DNA of 64,000 nt from Azophilus sp965215035 (lineage in GTDB: Bacteria; Pseudomonadota; Gammaproteobacteria; Pseudomonadales; Azotimanducaceae), in assembly GCA_965215035.1 (NCBI GenBank), contig OZ244040.1:3933613-3997612 (forward strand). Reading direction: 5' to 3'. Both the position numbers and the translations under genes were made by a program. Under the pieces are notes generated by a model, which was not told the origin of the DNA, did no database searches, and saw only the letters and a list, made by a program, of their open reading frames with translations. Below are positions 50,744 through 60,312 of the stretch, one piece after another (positions within the stretch are counted from its first letter, which is position 1; each line of letters begins with the position of its first letter).

Positions 50744-52669
50744 ATGACCGACAGGCCCCGCGTTCCGGTCCCTGCGACCACCGACCTCTTCGGCGGCGAG
50801 AGGCGAACGATTCAAGTCAACCACTGCCGAATGCCAAACTGCGGGAACTTCGGCCAGCCGGCGAAGCACCAGCGACAGAAGCCCGGCCCCTCGCCCGACC
50901 GCGACATGCGGTACAAGCTCCACAGCACGCACAAGGGCCAGGTCCCCTCAATCCGCTGCAAGTCCTGCGGGGAGAATCCGCCGCTCAAAAGCAACGACTC
51001 CATCGTCAGCGAAATCGAGCGACTCGCGGAGGCGGGCGGGCTGCCGACACCGGAAGAGACGGCCTCGTGCCCCAACGCGGCCTGCGCGAACCACCTTCAG
51101 CCCGTGGCCGCCCTGGGCCGCGCGGGGTATCAGCGGTGGGGACGCGGTTCGGGCGGGCGGGATGCCCGCCATCGGTGCAAGGCATGCGGGGCGAGCTTTT
51201 CAGTCGGCGCGCCTGTCCGCCTTCACGACCGCAACCGCAGGCTGGCGGCCGACGTGTTCAGCCGAGTCGCCAACAAGTCGCCGGGGCGCCGGTCGATCCA
51301 CGGGGCGGGCGTGAGGTCGACGGATTCCTACTACGCCATTCTTCGGTTTATCCACGCGCGCTGCCGCGCCCATTCGGGGGCTATCGACCGCGCGCTCATC
51401 GACGGGCGTCTTCGACTCCCCGAGGCAATGACAGTCGAAACGGACGCCCAGGAGTTCACCATGAATTGGGGGAGCCGGATGGATCGGCGCAACGTCGTCC
51501 TCACGAGCTACGCCACCGTCGATTCCGCAACCGGCTTCGTGTTGGGAATGCACGCGAATTTCGACGCGCGGGTGGACCCCTTCAATGTGCAGGTCGATGC
51601 GGCGCGGGCGGGCGACTTCGACGTGGCCGAGCCCTTCCGCAAGTTCGCCCAATACTGGCTCGTGGGCGACGACCTGGGCGCGGGCCGGGCGCTTGGCGGG
51701 AAGGTGGGCAGGCACGACCGGCTGGAGCTGCTGGCCCAGGTCGGGCGAATCTACCGGGAGGCCCGCGGCCGCGCCGACGTGGAAGCTGTCGAGCTGGACC
51801 ATCACGACGACGACATTAGGACGTTGCCGCCCCTTTCCCGCGGCCTGCAGGTCCACACACCCTATGTGGCCTACGCCCATTGGATGTTGCTCCGAAGGCT
51901 GCTGTCGGGCGCGGGGGTGAAAAGGCTCCAGTCGAACATGGACATCGACTCCCTCACGCGGGCGGCCTTCCTTTGCGCCTTCGTCGAGGAGGTCCGGCGC
52001 GGGGACGCGCACGGGTTCTTCTCGCGCTTCACCAAGTACCAGACCATTGACGAGCGCGAGGGGATTGTCCGCGCATCCCGACGCAGGCTGGCCGCGTACA
52101 TCAGGGGCCTGCCGGCCGAGGTGCGGGCGGACCGCGCCTCCGCCCGGCTTGCGGCGGCGCGGCTAATGATGGCGGACCAACTCGCCGAGGGCGGGGAGGC
52201 CCAGGGACCATGGCGCGACGTCTGGGTCGAGCATCCCCTCCCCAGCGTCAACCAGCCACACAGGGCGGTGTGCTGGGTCACGCCCCGAGATGACGTCGAT
52301 GTGGAGCGGAAGGTGGACATGTACCTGGCGGCGGGACTGGCGCGGATTGACAACGTGTTCATGAAATGCCGACGAATGTTCAGCGCCCTGGAACGCCCGG
52401 TGGGCACCTCGAGCGGCCACAACCGGGTCTGGCACGGGTACGCGCCCTACAACCCGGCCATGCTGGAGGCGTACCTGACGCTGTTCCGCGCGGCGAACAA
52501 CTGGATCTATGTCGGCGATGACGGGCGGACGCCGGCGATGCGGCTGGGGTTCGCGGCCGAGCCGCTGCGCTACGAGGACATTCTCTGGCCGGGGGAGCGG
52601 GTGCCCCGACCCAGGGCGGAGCGGCGGCGGGGGCGCAGGGTGAAGGTGCCCAGTCGGAGGGGAGGATAG
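50744..52669 (+). CDS. Zinc-ribbon protein, putative IS1-like/unclassified DDE transposase
   Basis: A protein of 641 residues from ATG 50744 (MTDRPRVPVPATTDLFGG). It has two zinc-ribbon modules, CRMPNCGNFG...IRCKSCGENP and CPNAACANHL...HRCKACGASF, as in InsA-type insertion-element proteins. A helix-turn-helix-like region RSIHGAGVRSTDSYYAILRF follows. The body holds acidic candidates in TVETDAQEF, VELDHHDDDIRTLP and FVEEVRRGDAHGFFSRFTKY that could form a DDE active site. The family assignment is tentative. If it is a transposase it is intact, unlike every other one here. The frame is open from 50525, but the first 73 codons look non-coding. Confidence 0.5.
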   Translation: MTDRPRVPVPATTDLFGGERRTIQVNHCRMPNCGNFGQPAKHQRQKPGPSPDRDMRYKLHSTHKGQVPSIRCKSCGENPPLKSNDSIVSEIERLAEAGGLPTPEETASCPNAACANHLQPVAALGRAGYQRWGRGSGGRDARHRCKACGASFSVGAPVRLHDRNRRLAADVFSRVANKSPGRRSIHGAGVRSTDSYYAILRFIHARCRAHSGAIDRALIDGRLRLPEAMTVETDAQEFTMNWGSRMDRRNVVLTSYATVDSATGFVLGMHANFDARVDPFNVQVDAARAGDFDVAEPFRKFAQYWLVGDDLGAGRALGGKVGRHDRLELLAQVGRIYREARGRADVEAVELDHHDDDIRTLPPLSRGLQVHTPYVAYAHWMLLRRLLSGAGVKRLQSNMDIDSLTRAAFLCAFVEEVRRGDAHGFFSRFTKYQTIDEREGIVRASRRRLAAYIRGLPAEVRADRASARLAAARLMMADQLAEGGEAQGPWRDVWVEHPLPSVNQPHRAVCWVTPRDDVDVERKVDMYLAAGLARIDNVFMKCRRMFSALERPVGTSSGHNRVWHGYAPYNPAMLEAYLTLFRAANNWIYVGDDGRTPAMRLGFAAEPLRYEDILWPGERVPRPRAERRRGRRVKVPSRRGG

Positions 52670-52818
52670 GCCGGGACGTGGCCATCCGGCCCCGGGCCAC
52701 CATCCGGAGGTGATGGGGTTGCCTGTGGCGTTCCCGCCGCGGCGCATTTGGGCGCGGCGCTCCCCATTGACCACAATGAAGCCATTCTTGTGGGCGGGGT
52801 CGCCTGGAGGAAACCGCC

Positions 52819-52989
52819 ATGACATCGCGATCAACCCGCAAACCCGGCAGCGGGGCCGCCCAGGCCAAGCGGTCCATGCGCCGCGCCGCCGAGGAGGCCA
52901 TCGAGGAAATTGCGGGGGAGGTCGGCCAGCCGACAAAAACATTGTCGCACTTTTCCATTTTTTCCAACAAAATCAAAATAACTAAATAG
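52819..52989 (+). CDS. Small 56-residue protein with strong ribosome binding site
   Basis: ATG 52819 is preceded by CTGGAGGAAACCGCC, an excellent Shine-Dalgarno. The product MTSRSTRKPGSGAAQAKRSM then RRAAEEAIEEIAGEVGQPTK then TLSHFSIFSNKIKITK is basic with an amphipathic helix. The last 20 codons run into an AT-rich tract. It lies 150 bases after the zinc-ribbon gene on the same strand and could be its partner. Function unknown. Confidence 0.5.
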   Translation: MTSRSTRKPGSGAAQAKRSMRRAAEEAIEEIAGEVGQPTKTLSHFSIFSNKIKITK

Positions 52990-53153
52990 CTTTCAATCCC
53001 GCCAAATCGGCCCGCGGACCTCTAGTTTTCCCCCTCCGGGCACGGTCGCGATACCCCGTCCACCTCCGCTAAGCCGAACCTCCGCACACCCCGGATCAAA
53101 CGAAAGTAGCTTGCCGGAACCGTCCAATACTTTGATTATTAAAATTTTCGGTA
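52990..53153. other. Intergenic, nothing recognised
   Basis: It begins in the AT-rich end of the small gene, passes through a GC-rich stretch and ends in another AT-rich tract (TTTGATTATTAAAATTTT) directly before the inverted-repeat element at 53154. No gene or RNA is supported. Confidence 0.4.
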
Positions 53154-53373
53154 TTAGTAGTTATGGGCTTGCCTCTGTAGCTTGTTTTGTTCGCCGCCGA
53201 GGCGGGTGGTCTCGAAATTCAAGGTGCGGCCCGCGTTTCCCCAGGGATGCGGATTCTTTCCGTGCCTGAAATACCGCCGGGCAATCGCTTCGAAACGCCT
53301 ACGGTGACGGGCAGAGCCCAACACCCGCAAATGCGGATCGAACTATGATATGCGGCAAGCCCATAACTACTAA
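53154..53373. mobile_element. 220-base element bounded by perfect 20-base inverted repeats
   Basis: TTAGTAGTTATGGGCTTGCC at 53154-53173 and its exact reverse complement at 53354-53373 bound 180 bases of GC-rich non-coding DNA. Flanks are AT-rich (AAAATTTTCGGTA on the left; CCCTAAAATATTC on the right), and no clear target duplication is visible. The layout is that of a MITE, or of a structured RNA closed by a long stem. It lies 240 bases upstream of the 1487-residue restriction gene. Confidence 0.6.
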
Positions 53374-53615
53374 CCCGTTCCCTAAAATATTCATCGGGCT
53401 ACATCAGAACAAATTGGCCCTGACGATGTGGTGGTGGTCTAGTGGCTCGACCCGCCGAACGCCGTATAATCCCGATGCCGCTCGCGTTCGTTCGCCTAGG
53501 GAGGGCGACACCTGCCCAGCAGCGTGATGGCGGGTGAGGCCCGTGGAGACAAATCGGTGCGGCCGCTGATTGACAGAGACTGCACGCCGTCGAAACCTGG
53601 AGGGCGGCTCGACAA

Positions 53616-56600
53616 ATGGCCTATTCCAAGCAGACCGCCCTGGACCTCCGCCCCAGCGAGCGCGTCGGCGACGCTCTGGAGCGGATCCGCCGGGACGCCA
53701 CCAGCGAGGCTGAGAAAGGCCGCTGGTTCGAGCATTTGTTTATGGCGACGGTCAGGGACAACCCCGAGTTCGGCGTGGCCGGCATCTGGCCGTGGCGCGA
53801 GTGGCCCGGCAGGGAGCGGAAGACCGGCCTCGACGGTCGCGACCACGGCATCGACCTCGTGGCGGAACTCGACGACGGCACAGTCGTGGCCGTGCAGTGC
53901 AAGTGCCACGGCGAGAGCACTATCGTCACCAAACCCGCCATCGACAGCTTCCTGAGCGAGTCGGCACGACCGGCGTTCGGCTTGCGGTGGATCGTCTCGA
54001 CCGGCAAGTGGAACAAAGCGGCCGAGCGGGCCACCAGGGACCGCAACCCGCGAGTCGTGCGCATCGACTTCCTCGACTACCTCGACAGGGAGATACGCGA
54101 GTTCGAGAAACCAACGGAACTGCGCCACCCGAAACCGCTGCAAAGAGACGCCATCCACGCCTGCCTCGACGGGCTTGTGGCGCAGGGGAACGACCGCGGC
54201 AGGCTGGTGATGGCCTGTGGCACCGGCAAGACCTTCGTGGCGCTACGGCTGTCGGAGCGGATAGTGCCGGATAACGGACATGTGCTGTTCGCGGCACCAA
54301 CCATCGCGCTGGTGTCGCAGGCGCGCCGCGAATGGCTGACACATCGGGCGCGGCACATGTCGGCGATGGTCGTGTGCTCCGATGCCACCGCCGGGGGCAA
54401 GGGGGAACGCCGCGAGATCGGCGTCGACGACCTCGTGTGCGAAGTCGTCTCCAAACCGGCTGACATCGCCGCCCGCCTCCGCAAGCGCACCGGCGGCGTC
54501 AAGGCGGTGTTCTGCACCTACCACTCGCTGGCCAGGGTCTGCGAGGCGCAGCGCGACCATGGGGCACCGCGCTTCGATTTGGCCATCGCCGACGAGGCAC
54601 ACCGGACTACGGGCGTGATGCGCGAGGACAGCGACCTGGACGGCGTGGACTTCCAAGCCTTCCACGACGGAAAAAGACTCGGCGCGTCCAAGCGCCTTTA
54701 CATGACCGCCACGCCGCGCGTCTATTCGGAGAAATCCGTCGGCGCGGTCATGCGGGCGGCCGAAAGAATAGGCGCGGCGGTCGAGGTCGTCGACATGTCC
54801 GACGAGGGTGTCTACGGGCCGCTGCTGCACCACGTCAGGTTCTCCGAGGCGGTCGCCGCCGGCGAGCTCTCCGACTACCGGGTGATCGTGCTCGGTATCC
54901 GGGAGAGGGCGTTGACGCCCGGTATCCGCACCGCGCTCCAGGGCGAGAACGTTCCCAGGAAAGCGTCGGACGCCGAACTGTGCCGGCTGCTCGGCACCAT
55001 GCTGGCGCTGAACGGCGCGGCGGAGGGCGAAGGGCGTCCCGGCAGGCTGTCGCGCAGCATCGCGTTCGCCTCGACGATCCAGCGGTCCAAGTGGTTCACG
55101 GACACCATCAACGAGAACGCGCCCCTCAAGAGCCGGGTGACGAGAGCGCTCGGCGGACGCGGCAGGCGTGCCGACCTCGAAGCCCGCCATCTCGACGGCA
55201 CGAGCACAGCGCTGAGGCGGAACGACGGGCGACGCTGGCTCAACGATGCCGCGAAGCGGAACCAAGCCCGTATGATCTGCAATGCCAAGGTGTTTTCAGA
55301 AGGTGTGGACGTCCCGGCGCTGGAAGCCGTTGCCTTCCTCGACCCGAAGCAGAGCCTCATCGATATAGTACAGGCGGTCGGGCGCGTCATGCGGAAAGCC
55401 CCCGGCAAGGACAAGGGCTACATCATCGTGCCGGTGTTCGTACCGGAGGGGGACGGCGACATCGCCCAGCTACTGATGGAACGGAAGGACGACTACCGGC
55501 ACGTCGGCTCGGTGCTGCGAGCCCTGCAATCCCACGACGAGCGGCTGGCCGAGTCGCCGGCGAGCTTCGTCCATGTCGCCGACGCCGTGAATGACCGCGC
55601 GCCGCCCGCTTCCGGCCGCGGCGGGGCAGCCGGGGAACAACGCGCCGACTACCAGACCGGCATGGACGACCTGTTCACCTTCAGCGCTGTGGAGCCGGGC
55701 ATTTTCGCCAAGGTCGTCGCCTCTTCCGGCCTCGGCAGGCCGGGACAGGCGACGGCGGACGAGATCGCCCGCGCCGTTGGCATGGCGGCGAAGCGCATCG
55801 AGGACGACGCCGGACTCATGAACTCGCTGCGCGACGCGCTGGAACTGCCCAGCGTGAAGGACAGGGAAGTGTCCACCACGGCGGCGCTGCTTCTGTGCAA
55901 CGCCTGCCTTCTGCACCGGCGGCTGCAAAAGGAGTCGTCAGCCTTGAAGAATCTGCCCGACCTCACGGCTGTCGGGCGGTCGAAGACGCCGGCTGAGTCC
56001 CTCGCGGAGGCTTGGGACGAGATCTTGAAAAAGGACTACGCACCCGTATTCCGCCCGGCGTTGTCAATCATTGAGAGCTCCCCGTCGTTCGACAGCCTCA
56101 AGCCGGCGGCGCGGATACTCGCCGAATGCGCGGCCAACCTCTCGGACTCCGTGGCGGAGCTCGGCTACGACCACGCCGGGCCGCTCTACCACAAGATCCT
56201 CGGCAGCGCCGAGAGCGACGGCGCGTTCTACACGAACAACGTCTCGGCGCTGATGCTGGCCGGCTTGGCGCTGGGTCCGGGCCTTGTGGACTGGTCGGAC
56301 TGGAAGCAGGCCACCGGCATTCGCATTCTCGATCCGGCGTGCGGCACCGGCACGCTGCTCGTCGCCGCCCTTAAAACCATCAAGGACCGAATGGCGGCCA
56401 CGAAGCCGACGACGCGGGCCAGGCTCGCCCAGGCGCACAAGAAGCTCGTCGAGAATTCGATCCGGGGGTTGGACGTGAACTATCAGGCCACGCAGCTCGC
56501 CGCGTCGAACCTCACGCTGGGCGCGCCGACCGTCAACTACAAGGTCATGCACGTCCACACCATGCGGTACGGGCCGCAGGCCGACGGCACCGTGGCGCTG

Positions 56601-58079
56601 GGGAGCCTTGAACTGCTCCCGGAAGCCGTTGGGGAAGGCCGGCAGCTCGCCCTCTTCGGGCACATCAAGCAGGCGGCCGTTTCGACCCAGGGTTCCGCCG
56701 ATGCCAAGATACCGGACATCCGCAGCATGGACATGGTGCTGATGAACCCACCGTTCACCAACAACGAGAAGCACGGGCGGAACTTCGGCGCGGCCGAGCA
56801 GACGCGGATGCAGAAGCGGAAGCTCGATATCAAGGCGCAGATAGCGAGCGCCGACGTGGCGGCATCCGAGATGATCGACTCGAACAGCGTCAGCACATTC
56901 TTCACGCCGCTCGCCGATGCGCTGCTGCGGAAGGAGGCGGGCGTTCTCGGCAAGATACTGCCGACGACCGCCTGCACCAGCACGTCCGGCCTGGCCGAAC
57001 GGCGGTTCCTGGCCGACCGCTTCCATATCGATATGGTGGTGACAAGCCACGACCCCAAGGTTCCGAACTTCTCGGTGAACACGGCCATCCACGAGTCGCT
57101 GCTGGTCTGTCGCCGGCGCGGGCCGGGCGAACGCGGCCGGGACACCGTCTTCATCTCGCTCAACCGGATGCCGCGCGACGCCACCGAGGTTGCGGACTGG
57201 CTCAAGGCCGTTCATGCGGGCAGGAGGCACAGGCTCCACAGGGTGTTCAGGTGGCCGAGGGCGCGGGTGGCCAAGGGGGACTGGACGCCCTGCCAGTACT
57301 ACGACGGGGGGCTGGCCGATCTCGCGTTTCGAATCGACCGCCTTGAAAGGCTGTCGCCGCTCGACGCGTTGGCGGAGGTCGAGCCCGCCGGACAGCGGGT
57401 GCGCGATGCGTTTGTTAATCCGCTACCAACGGACTCGGAGGGCATCTTCCCGGTGCTCTGGCGGCACCAAACCGACATCCGCCGCACGATGCGGGCCGAG
57501 CCGGATCACACGACCGAGCCGAAACCGGGGAAGGAGCACTACGCCAAGAATGTGCTGTGGCCGATGGCGGGGCGGTTGATGCTGCCGCTCAAGATCAACC
57601 CGCAGGCGGTTCGCATGTCCGCAGTATTGCTGTCCGAACCCGCCCTAGGCAACGTGTGGGTTCCGGTTTCCCTGTCGCCCGACATCACGGCACCGGTCAG
57701 GACGCTCAAAGCTTGGTGCGCCTACCTGAACTCCACGCCCGCGGTCCTTTCCTACCTCAACAGGCGACAGAAAAAGCTCACTTATGCGGACTACTCACTC
57801 GACCAGCTTCGGTCCATCCCCGTGCCCGACCCGGAGAAGGCCGATCTCCGCCCCCTCGCCAATGCCTATCGCCGGCTCTGCGAGCGGGAGCTTGAGGCTT
57901 GGCCCCGGATGGCCACCGATCCCGTCCGCGCGGAACTCGACGACGCGGTCGCCCACCTTCTCGACCTCGAACCCGCCAAAGTCGCCGATTGGCGGTGGCG
58001 CATCGCGGCAGAGCCGACTGTGAGCAATGCCTATGCCGACGACCAACATTCATGGTCGCCGTCCGAAGGCCGAGAATAA
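53616..58079 (+). CDS. Single-chain restriction-modification enzyme (type ISP-like: nuclease, SF2 translocase, N6-adenine methylase, recognition domain)
   Basis: A protein of 1487 residues. ATG 53616 follows GGAGGGCGG. A PD-(D/E)XK (Mrr-like) nuclease is at 75-100 (HGIDLVAEL...VAVQCK). Helicase motifs are MACGTGKT (about 199-206), DEAH in IADEAHR (about 325) and QAVGRVMRKAPGK (about 590). The gamma-type methylase shows DPACGTGTLL (about 906) and VLMNPPFTNN (about 1043; NPPF catalytic). A C-terminal target-recognition region completes the layout (1150-1487; LNSTPAVLSYLNRRQKKLTY ADYSLDQL). Such enzymes translocate, cut and methylate as one polypeptide and need no extra subunit. All active sites look intact. 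It has a truncated chimeric relative at 21368. Confidence 0.92.
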   Translation: MAYSKQTALDLRPSERVGDALERIRRDATSEAEKGRWFEHLFMATVRDNPEFGVAGIWPWREWPGRERKTGLDGRDHGIDLVAELDDGTVVAVQCKCHGESTIVTKPAIDSFLSESARPAFGLRWIVSTGKWNKAAERATRDRNPRVVRIDFLDYLDREIREFEKPTELRHPKPLQRDAIHACLDGLVAQGNDRGRLVMACGTGKTFVALRLSERIVPDNGHVLFAAPTIALVSQARREWLTHRARHMSAMVVCSDATAGGKGERREIGVDDLVCEVVSKPADIAARLRKRTGGVKAVFCTYHSLARVCEAQRDHGAPRFDLAIADEAHRTTGVMREDSDLDGVDFQAFHDGKRLGASKRLYMTATPRVYSEKSVGAVMRAAERIGAAVEVVDMSDEGVYGPLLHHVRFSEAVAAGELSDYRVIVLGIRERALTPGIRTALQGENVPRKASDAELCRLLGTMLALNGAAEGEGRPGRLSRSIAFASTIQRSKWFTDTINENAPLKSRVTRALGGRGRRADLEARHLDGTSTALRRNDGRRWLNDAAKRNQARMICNAKVFSEGVDVPALEAVAFLDPKQSLIDIVQAVGRVMRKAPGKDKGYIIVPVFVPEGDGDIAQLLMERKDDYRHVGSVLRALQSHDERLAESPASFVHVADAVNDRAPPASGRGGAAGEQRADYQTGMDDLFTFSAVEPGIFAKVVASSGLGRPGQATADEIARAVGMAAKRIEDDAGLMNSLRDALELPSVKDREVSTTAALLLCNACLLHRRLQKESSALKNLPDLTAVGRSKTPAESLAEAWDEILKKDYAPVFRPALSIIESSPSFDSLKPAARILAECAANLSDSVAELGYDHAGPLYHKILGSAESDGAFYTNNVSALMLAGLALGPGLVDWSDWKQATGIRILDPACGTGTLLVAALKTIKDRMAATKPTTRARLAQAHKKLVENSIRGLDVNYQATQLAASNLTLGAPTVNYKVMHVHTMRYGPQADGTVALGSLELLPEAVGEGRQLALFGHIKQAAVSTQGSADAKIPDIRSMDMVLMNPPFTNNEKHGRNFGAAEQTRMQKRKLDIKAQIASADVAASEMIDSNSVSTFFTPLADALLRKEAGVLGKILPTTACTSTSGLAERRFLADRFHIDMVVTSHDPKVPNFSVNTAIHESLLVCRRRGPGERGRDTVFISLNRMPRDATEVADWLKAVHAGRRHRLHRVFRWPRARVAKGDWTPCQYYDGGLADLAFRIDRLERLSPLDALAEVEPAGQRVRDAFVNPLPTDSEGIFPVLWRHQTDIRRTMRAEPDHTTEPKPGKEHYAKNVLWPMAGRLMLPLKINPQAVRMSAVLLSEPALGNVWVPVSLSPDITAPVRTLKAWCAYLNSTPAVLSYLNRRQKKLTYADYSLDQLRSIPVPDPEKADLRPLANAYRRLCERELEAWPRMATDPVRAELDDAVAHLLDLEPAKVADWRWRIAAEPTVSNAYADDQHSWSPSEGRE

Positions 58080-58120
58080 CGCAATAGACGACCTGCTGTT
58101 CTTTTTACGAGGACATTCCT

Positions 58121-58507
58121 TCACGAACCCGCGGCGGCAGGATGGATGACTGGTTGGCCCTGTCGAGCGTAAAAGGCGGAGAACCGGGACACGATATCCT
58201 TGATGAAACTAGGAGCGATCCGAGCGCCCAAACACTCGAACTCGCACGCAAAACGATCTATCGAGATCGTCTGAAGCCGCCGGAAGTCCAGAAAACCGCC
58301 GCCCACGAGCCCAGACTGCGGCAACCAATGGTAGCAATAGGCTTCGCTGTTGCTTCGCAAACGCTGCTGTCTCCGTTTCCGATCCTTCGCGTTCCCTTTC
58401 AGGGTATCGAACACTTCTCGCTCCGAGACGATCTCCGCCACCACCACCCTTTCAGCCTTGCGCTCGCCGTTCCTGACCACTAGGTCGCACGCAGGCGTCA
58501 TGACCAC
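58121..58507 (-). pseudogene. C-terminal fragment of an unrecognised protein
   Basis: About 128 residues. VVMTPACDLVVRNGERKAER VVVAEI... YCYHWLPQSGLVGGGFLDFR RLQTIS... GARIAPSFIKDIVSRFSAFY. The frame continues upstream without a start (…TQAANGETFH) into the AAA-like fragment at 58515-58690, and the TPACDLV part looks like the middle of a protein. It appears to be the end of a gene whose N-terminus was replaced by recombination. Function unknown. Confidence 0.45.
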
Positions 58508-58514
58508 ATGGAAC

Positions 58515-58690
58515 GTCTCGCCATTCGCTGCTTGAGTGCGGCCCCGCCGGCCATCGCAAATACCCCGAAGCGCACCAGCCAGCCATCGAACAGTTCGCGG
58601 ACCTCGCCGTCGGACAGGGGGTCCAGCGGGTGGTCACCGAAAACGGCGCGAGCCTCCGGCTGGATGACCATGCGTTCGAACGGACCTGAC
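58515..58690 (-). pseudogene. Fragment of an AAA ATPase paralogous to the 60969 gene
   Basis: The minus strand reads FGDHPLDPLSDGEVRELFDG WLVRFGVFAMAGGAALKQRM. The intact gene at 60969-62513 reads LGALSDGEVRGLFDGWLDRFGVSATDGDAARWADA at the equivalent position. Only about 50 residues remain, fused out of frame to the 58121 fragment. Confidence 0.6.
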
Positions 58691-58710
58691 TGATCAGGAC
58701 GGATGTTCCG

Positions 58711-60312
58711 TCAACCTTTTGTTCTGGCTGTTCTGGCTTGAGCGACGAATAAACCCTTCGAGGCATCCCAAGAGAGTTGTCCATCTGAATGCCTTGCTCG
58801 TTTGATGAACTGCCTCAGGTCGAGACCATCCGGGCCACATGCCTCCTTCTTCAACCGCCCGTGCGCCCGTTGCAACACGTTAGCCGCTAGTTCCGATTCC
58901 GGGGTTTCGCCCCGGAGGTAGGCCGCGTAACCGTTCAGCAGCTTGGACGGTTCCCGCAACCAATCATCGAGAGCGGGTATCCCTTCCTGGGGCAAGCCTT
59001 TCTCGACCAGCTCCAATGTTTTATCGTGGGAGAGGGCCTCCTGGATATTCGAACGAATGAGGTCGTGAAGCCGCCTTGCCACATCGTGCATGCCGTGATC
59101 GGTGAAAGTCTTGTTCACTAGAATCTCGACGACCAAGCCAGCGACTTCGACGAGGGCACCCGGGTACATCGGTGAAAGCGGCCTACGGGGACGCTCAACC
59201 AACAGATAGCGCCATTCATTGTAGGAATGGCCCACGCGGCCTAGGAACCGCGATGCGCTGGTGTCGGGAATTCCGTCAAAAAGGGATTTGTACACGGCAA
59301 ACCCCCGCTCGACGACCTCCTTGTCTTTCTCACAGAGCTTCTCGTATAACTTATCGACGAGATGACCACCGCTCCCGCTTTGTGCGGTCTGCGTATCGCG
59401 TGAGCATTTGTGAAGCCGCCACTTTATGGCCTGCTCAAGGAGCGAGTATCCGCACGAGACCGCTATCCAGGCGGATGCGACCTCCTGCGGCTTGCCGGGG
59501 TCGGCCGAGTCTATGAAGCGGTGGTTTTTGCCAAGGTGCCGCTTGAGACTTCTCAACGCCCCTTCGAGTCCATGAACCAAGGATTCTTCTGGGTCTCGCC
59601 ACTTCCTCTCGCCCTTGGCCCTAGCCGTTGCTGTGCCTCTGGATTGAACGTTAGTCCGCACGGGGCCGTCGCGAGATTCTGAGTGTGACCTTTTCGTCTC
59701 GACCACCTTGGCCAAATGGACGAGGCTATGAACCAGCCGCTTTGCGGCTGCCAGCAGACGTATGCGGAGTGGGACACGGCCCCCCTTAAGAACGAGAACT
59801 ACCCCTTTTGCGACCCCCAGCATGGCTTGGGGGTGGGTCGTCGCAAGGTCTTGCGGTGGGGATTCGATGAGAAGATAGCGCCATCTAACATTGTCCTGAC
59901 CCACGCTATACAGATATTCTGCGACGCCTCGCCAAGGTGGTGTCCCGCCGGACTGCAGAGCGAAAGCCTTCAACTCTCTTTCCACAACCCGCTGGTCCCC
60001 CAGGGGCAGGGGCAAGGCGGCGTATAAGTCGCCAAGATTGTGGCCAGCCACTCCGCGTTGGTTCGCCTTGGCGCTTCCCCATTCCCTTAGCACCGCCTTC
60101 AGCGATTGCTCCACCAATAGGTGTCCGCTGGTAATCGCGACCCAAGCCGAAACATTCTCCCAGTGCGGGTCGAAGTCCCGTTGAATAGGTTGCTGGGAGC
60201 AGTGGCAGTCCAGCATGGTAACAGCCTTCCGCAACTGCGCCGCCACCGTCTCTTCGTCCCACCAATCGATGCCGTTGCTTCGCTGCGATGTTTGTTGGTT
60301 CGCCCTGCTCAT
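58711..60312 (-). CDS. Protein with two tandem HEPN-like repeats, likely defence-associated
   Basis: About 533 residues from ATG 60312 (MSRANQQTSQRSNGIDWWDE). Two halves share the same pattern. Half 1: VEQSLKAVLREWG...GHNLGDLYAALP...VVERELKAFALQSGGTP...LYSVGQDNVRWRYLLIESPP. Half 2: LEQAIKWRLHKCS...GHLVDKLYEKLCEKDKEVVERGFAVYKSLFDGIPDT...VGHSYNEWRYLLVERP. GH(D/N)L..L and a terminal WRY are features of HEPN-type helical domains found in toxins and abortive-infection proteins. A linker with many Lys/Arg joins them, and a C-terminal helical region follows. The family is not recognised. It is adjacent to the restriction enzyme. Confidence 0.6.
   Translation of the reverse strand: MSRANQQTSQRSNGIDWWDEETVAAQLRKAVTMLDCHCSQQPIQRDFDPHWENVSAWVAITSGHLLVEQSLKAVLREWGSAKANQRGVAGHNLGDLYAALPLPLGDQRVVERELKAFALQSGGTPPWRGVAEYLYSVGQDNVRWRYLLIESPPQDLATTHPQAMLGVAKGVVLVLKGGRVPLRIRLLAAAKRLVHSLVHLAKVVETKRSHSESRDGPVRTNVQSRGTATARAKGERKWRDPEESLVHGLEGALRSLKRHLGKNHRFIDSADPGKPQEVASAWIAVSCGYSLLEQAIKWRLHKCSRDTQTAQSGSGGHLVDKLYEKLCEKDKEVVERGFAVYKSLFDGIPDTSASRFLGRVGHSYNEWRYLLVERPRRPLSPMYPGALVEVAGLVVEILVNKTFTDHGMHDVARRLHDLIRSNIQEALSHDKTLELVEKGLPQEGIPALDDWLREPSKLLNGYAAYLRGETPESELAANVLQRAHGRLKKEACGPDGLDLRQFIKRARHSDGQLSWDASKGLFVAQARTARTKG

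Noticed and set aside
53154..53373. Retron msr-msd RNA closed by long inverted repeats
   Set aside because: No reverse transcriptase gene lies in the window, and the expected branching G and msd hairpin layout could not be identified.
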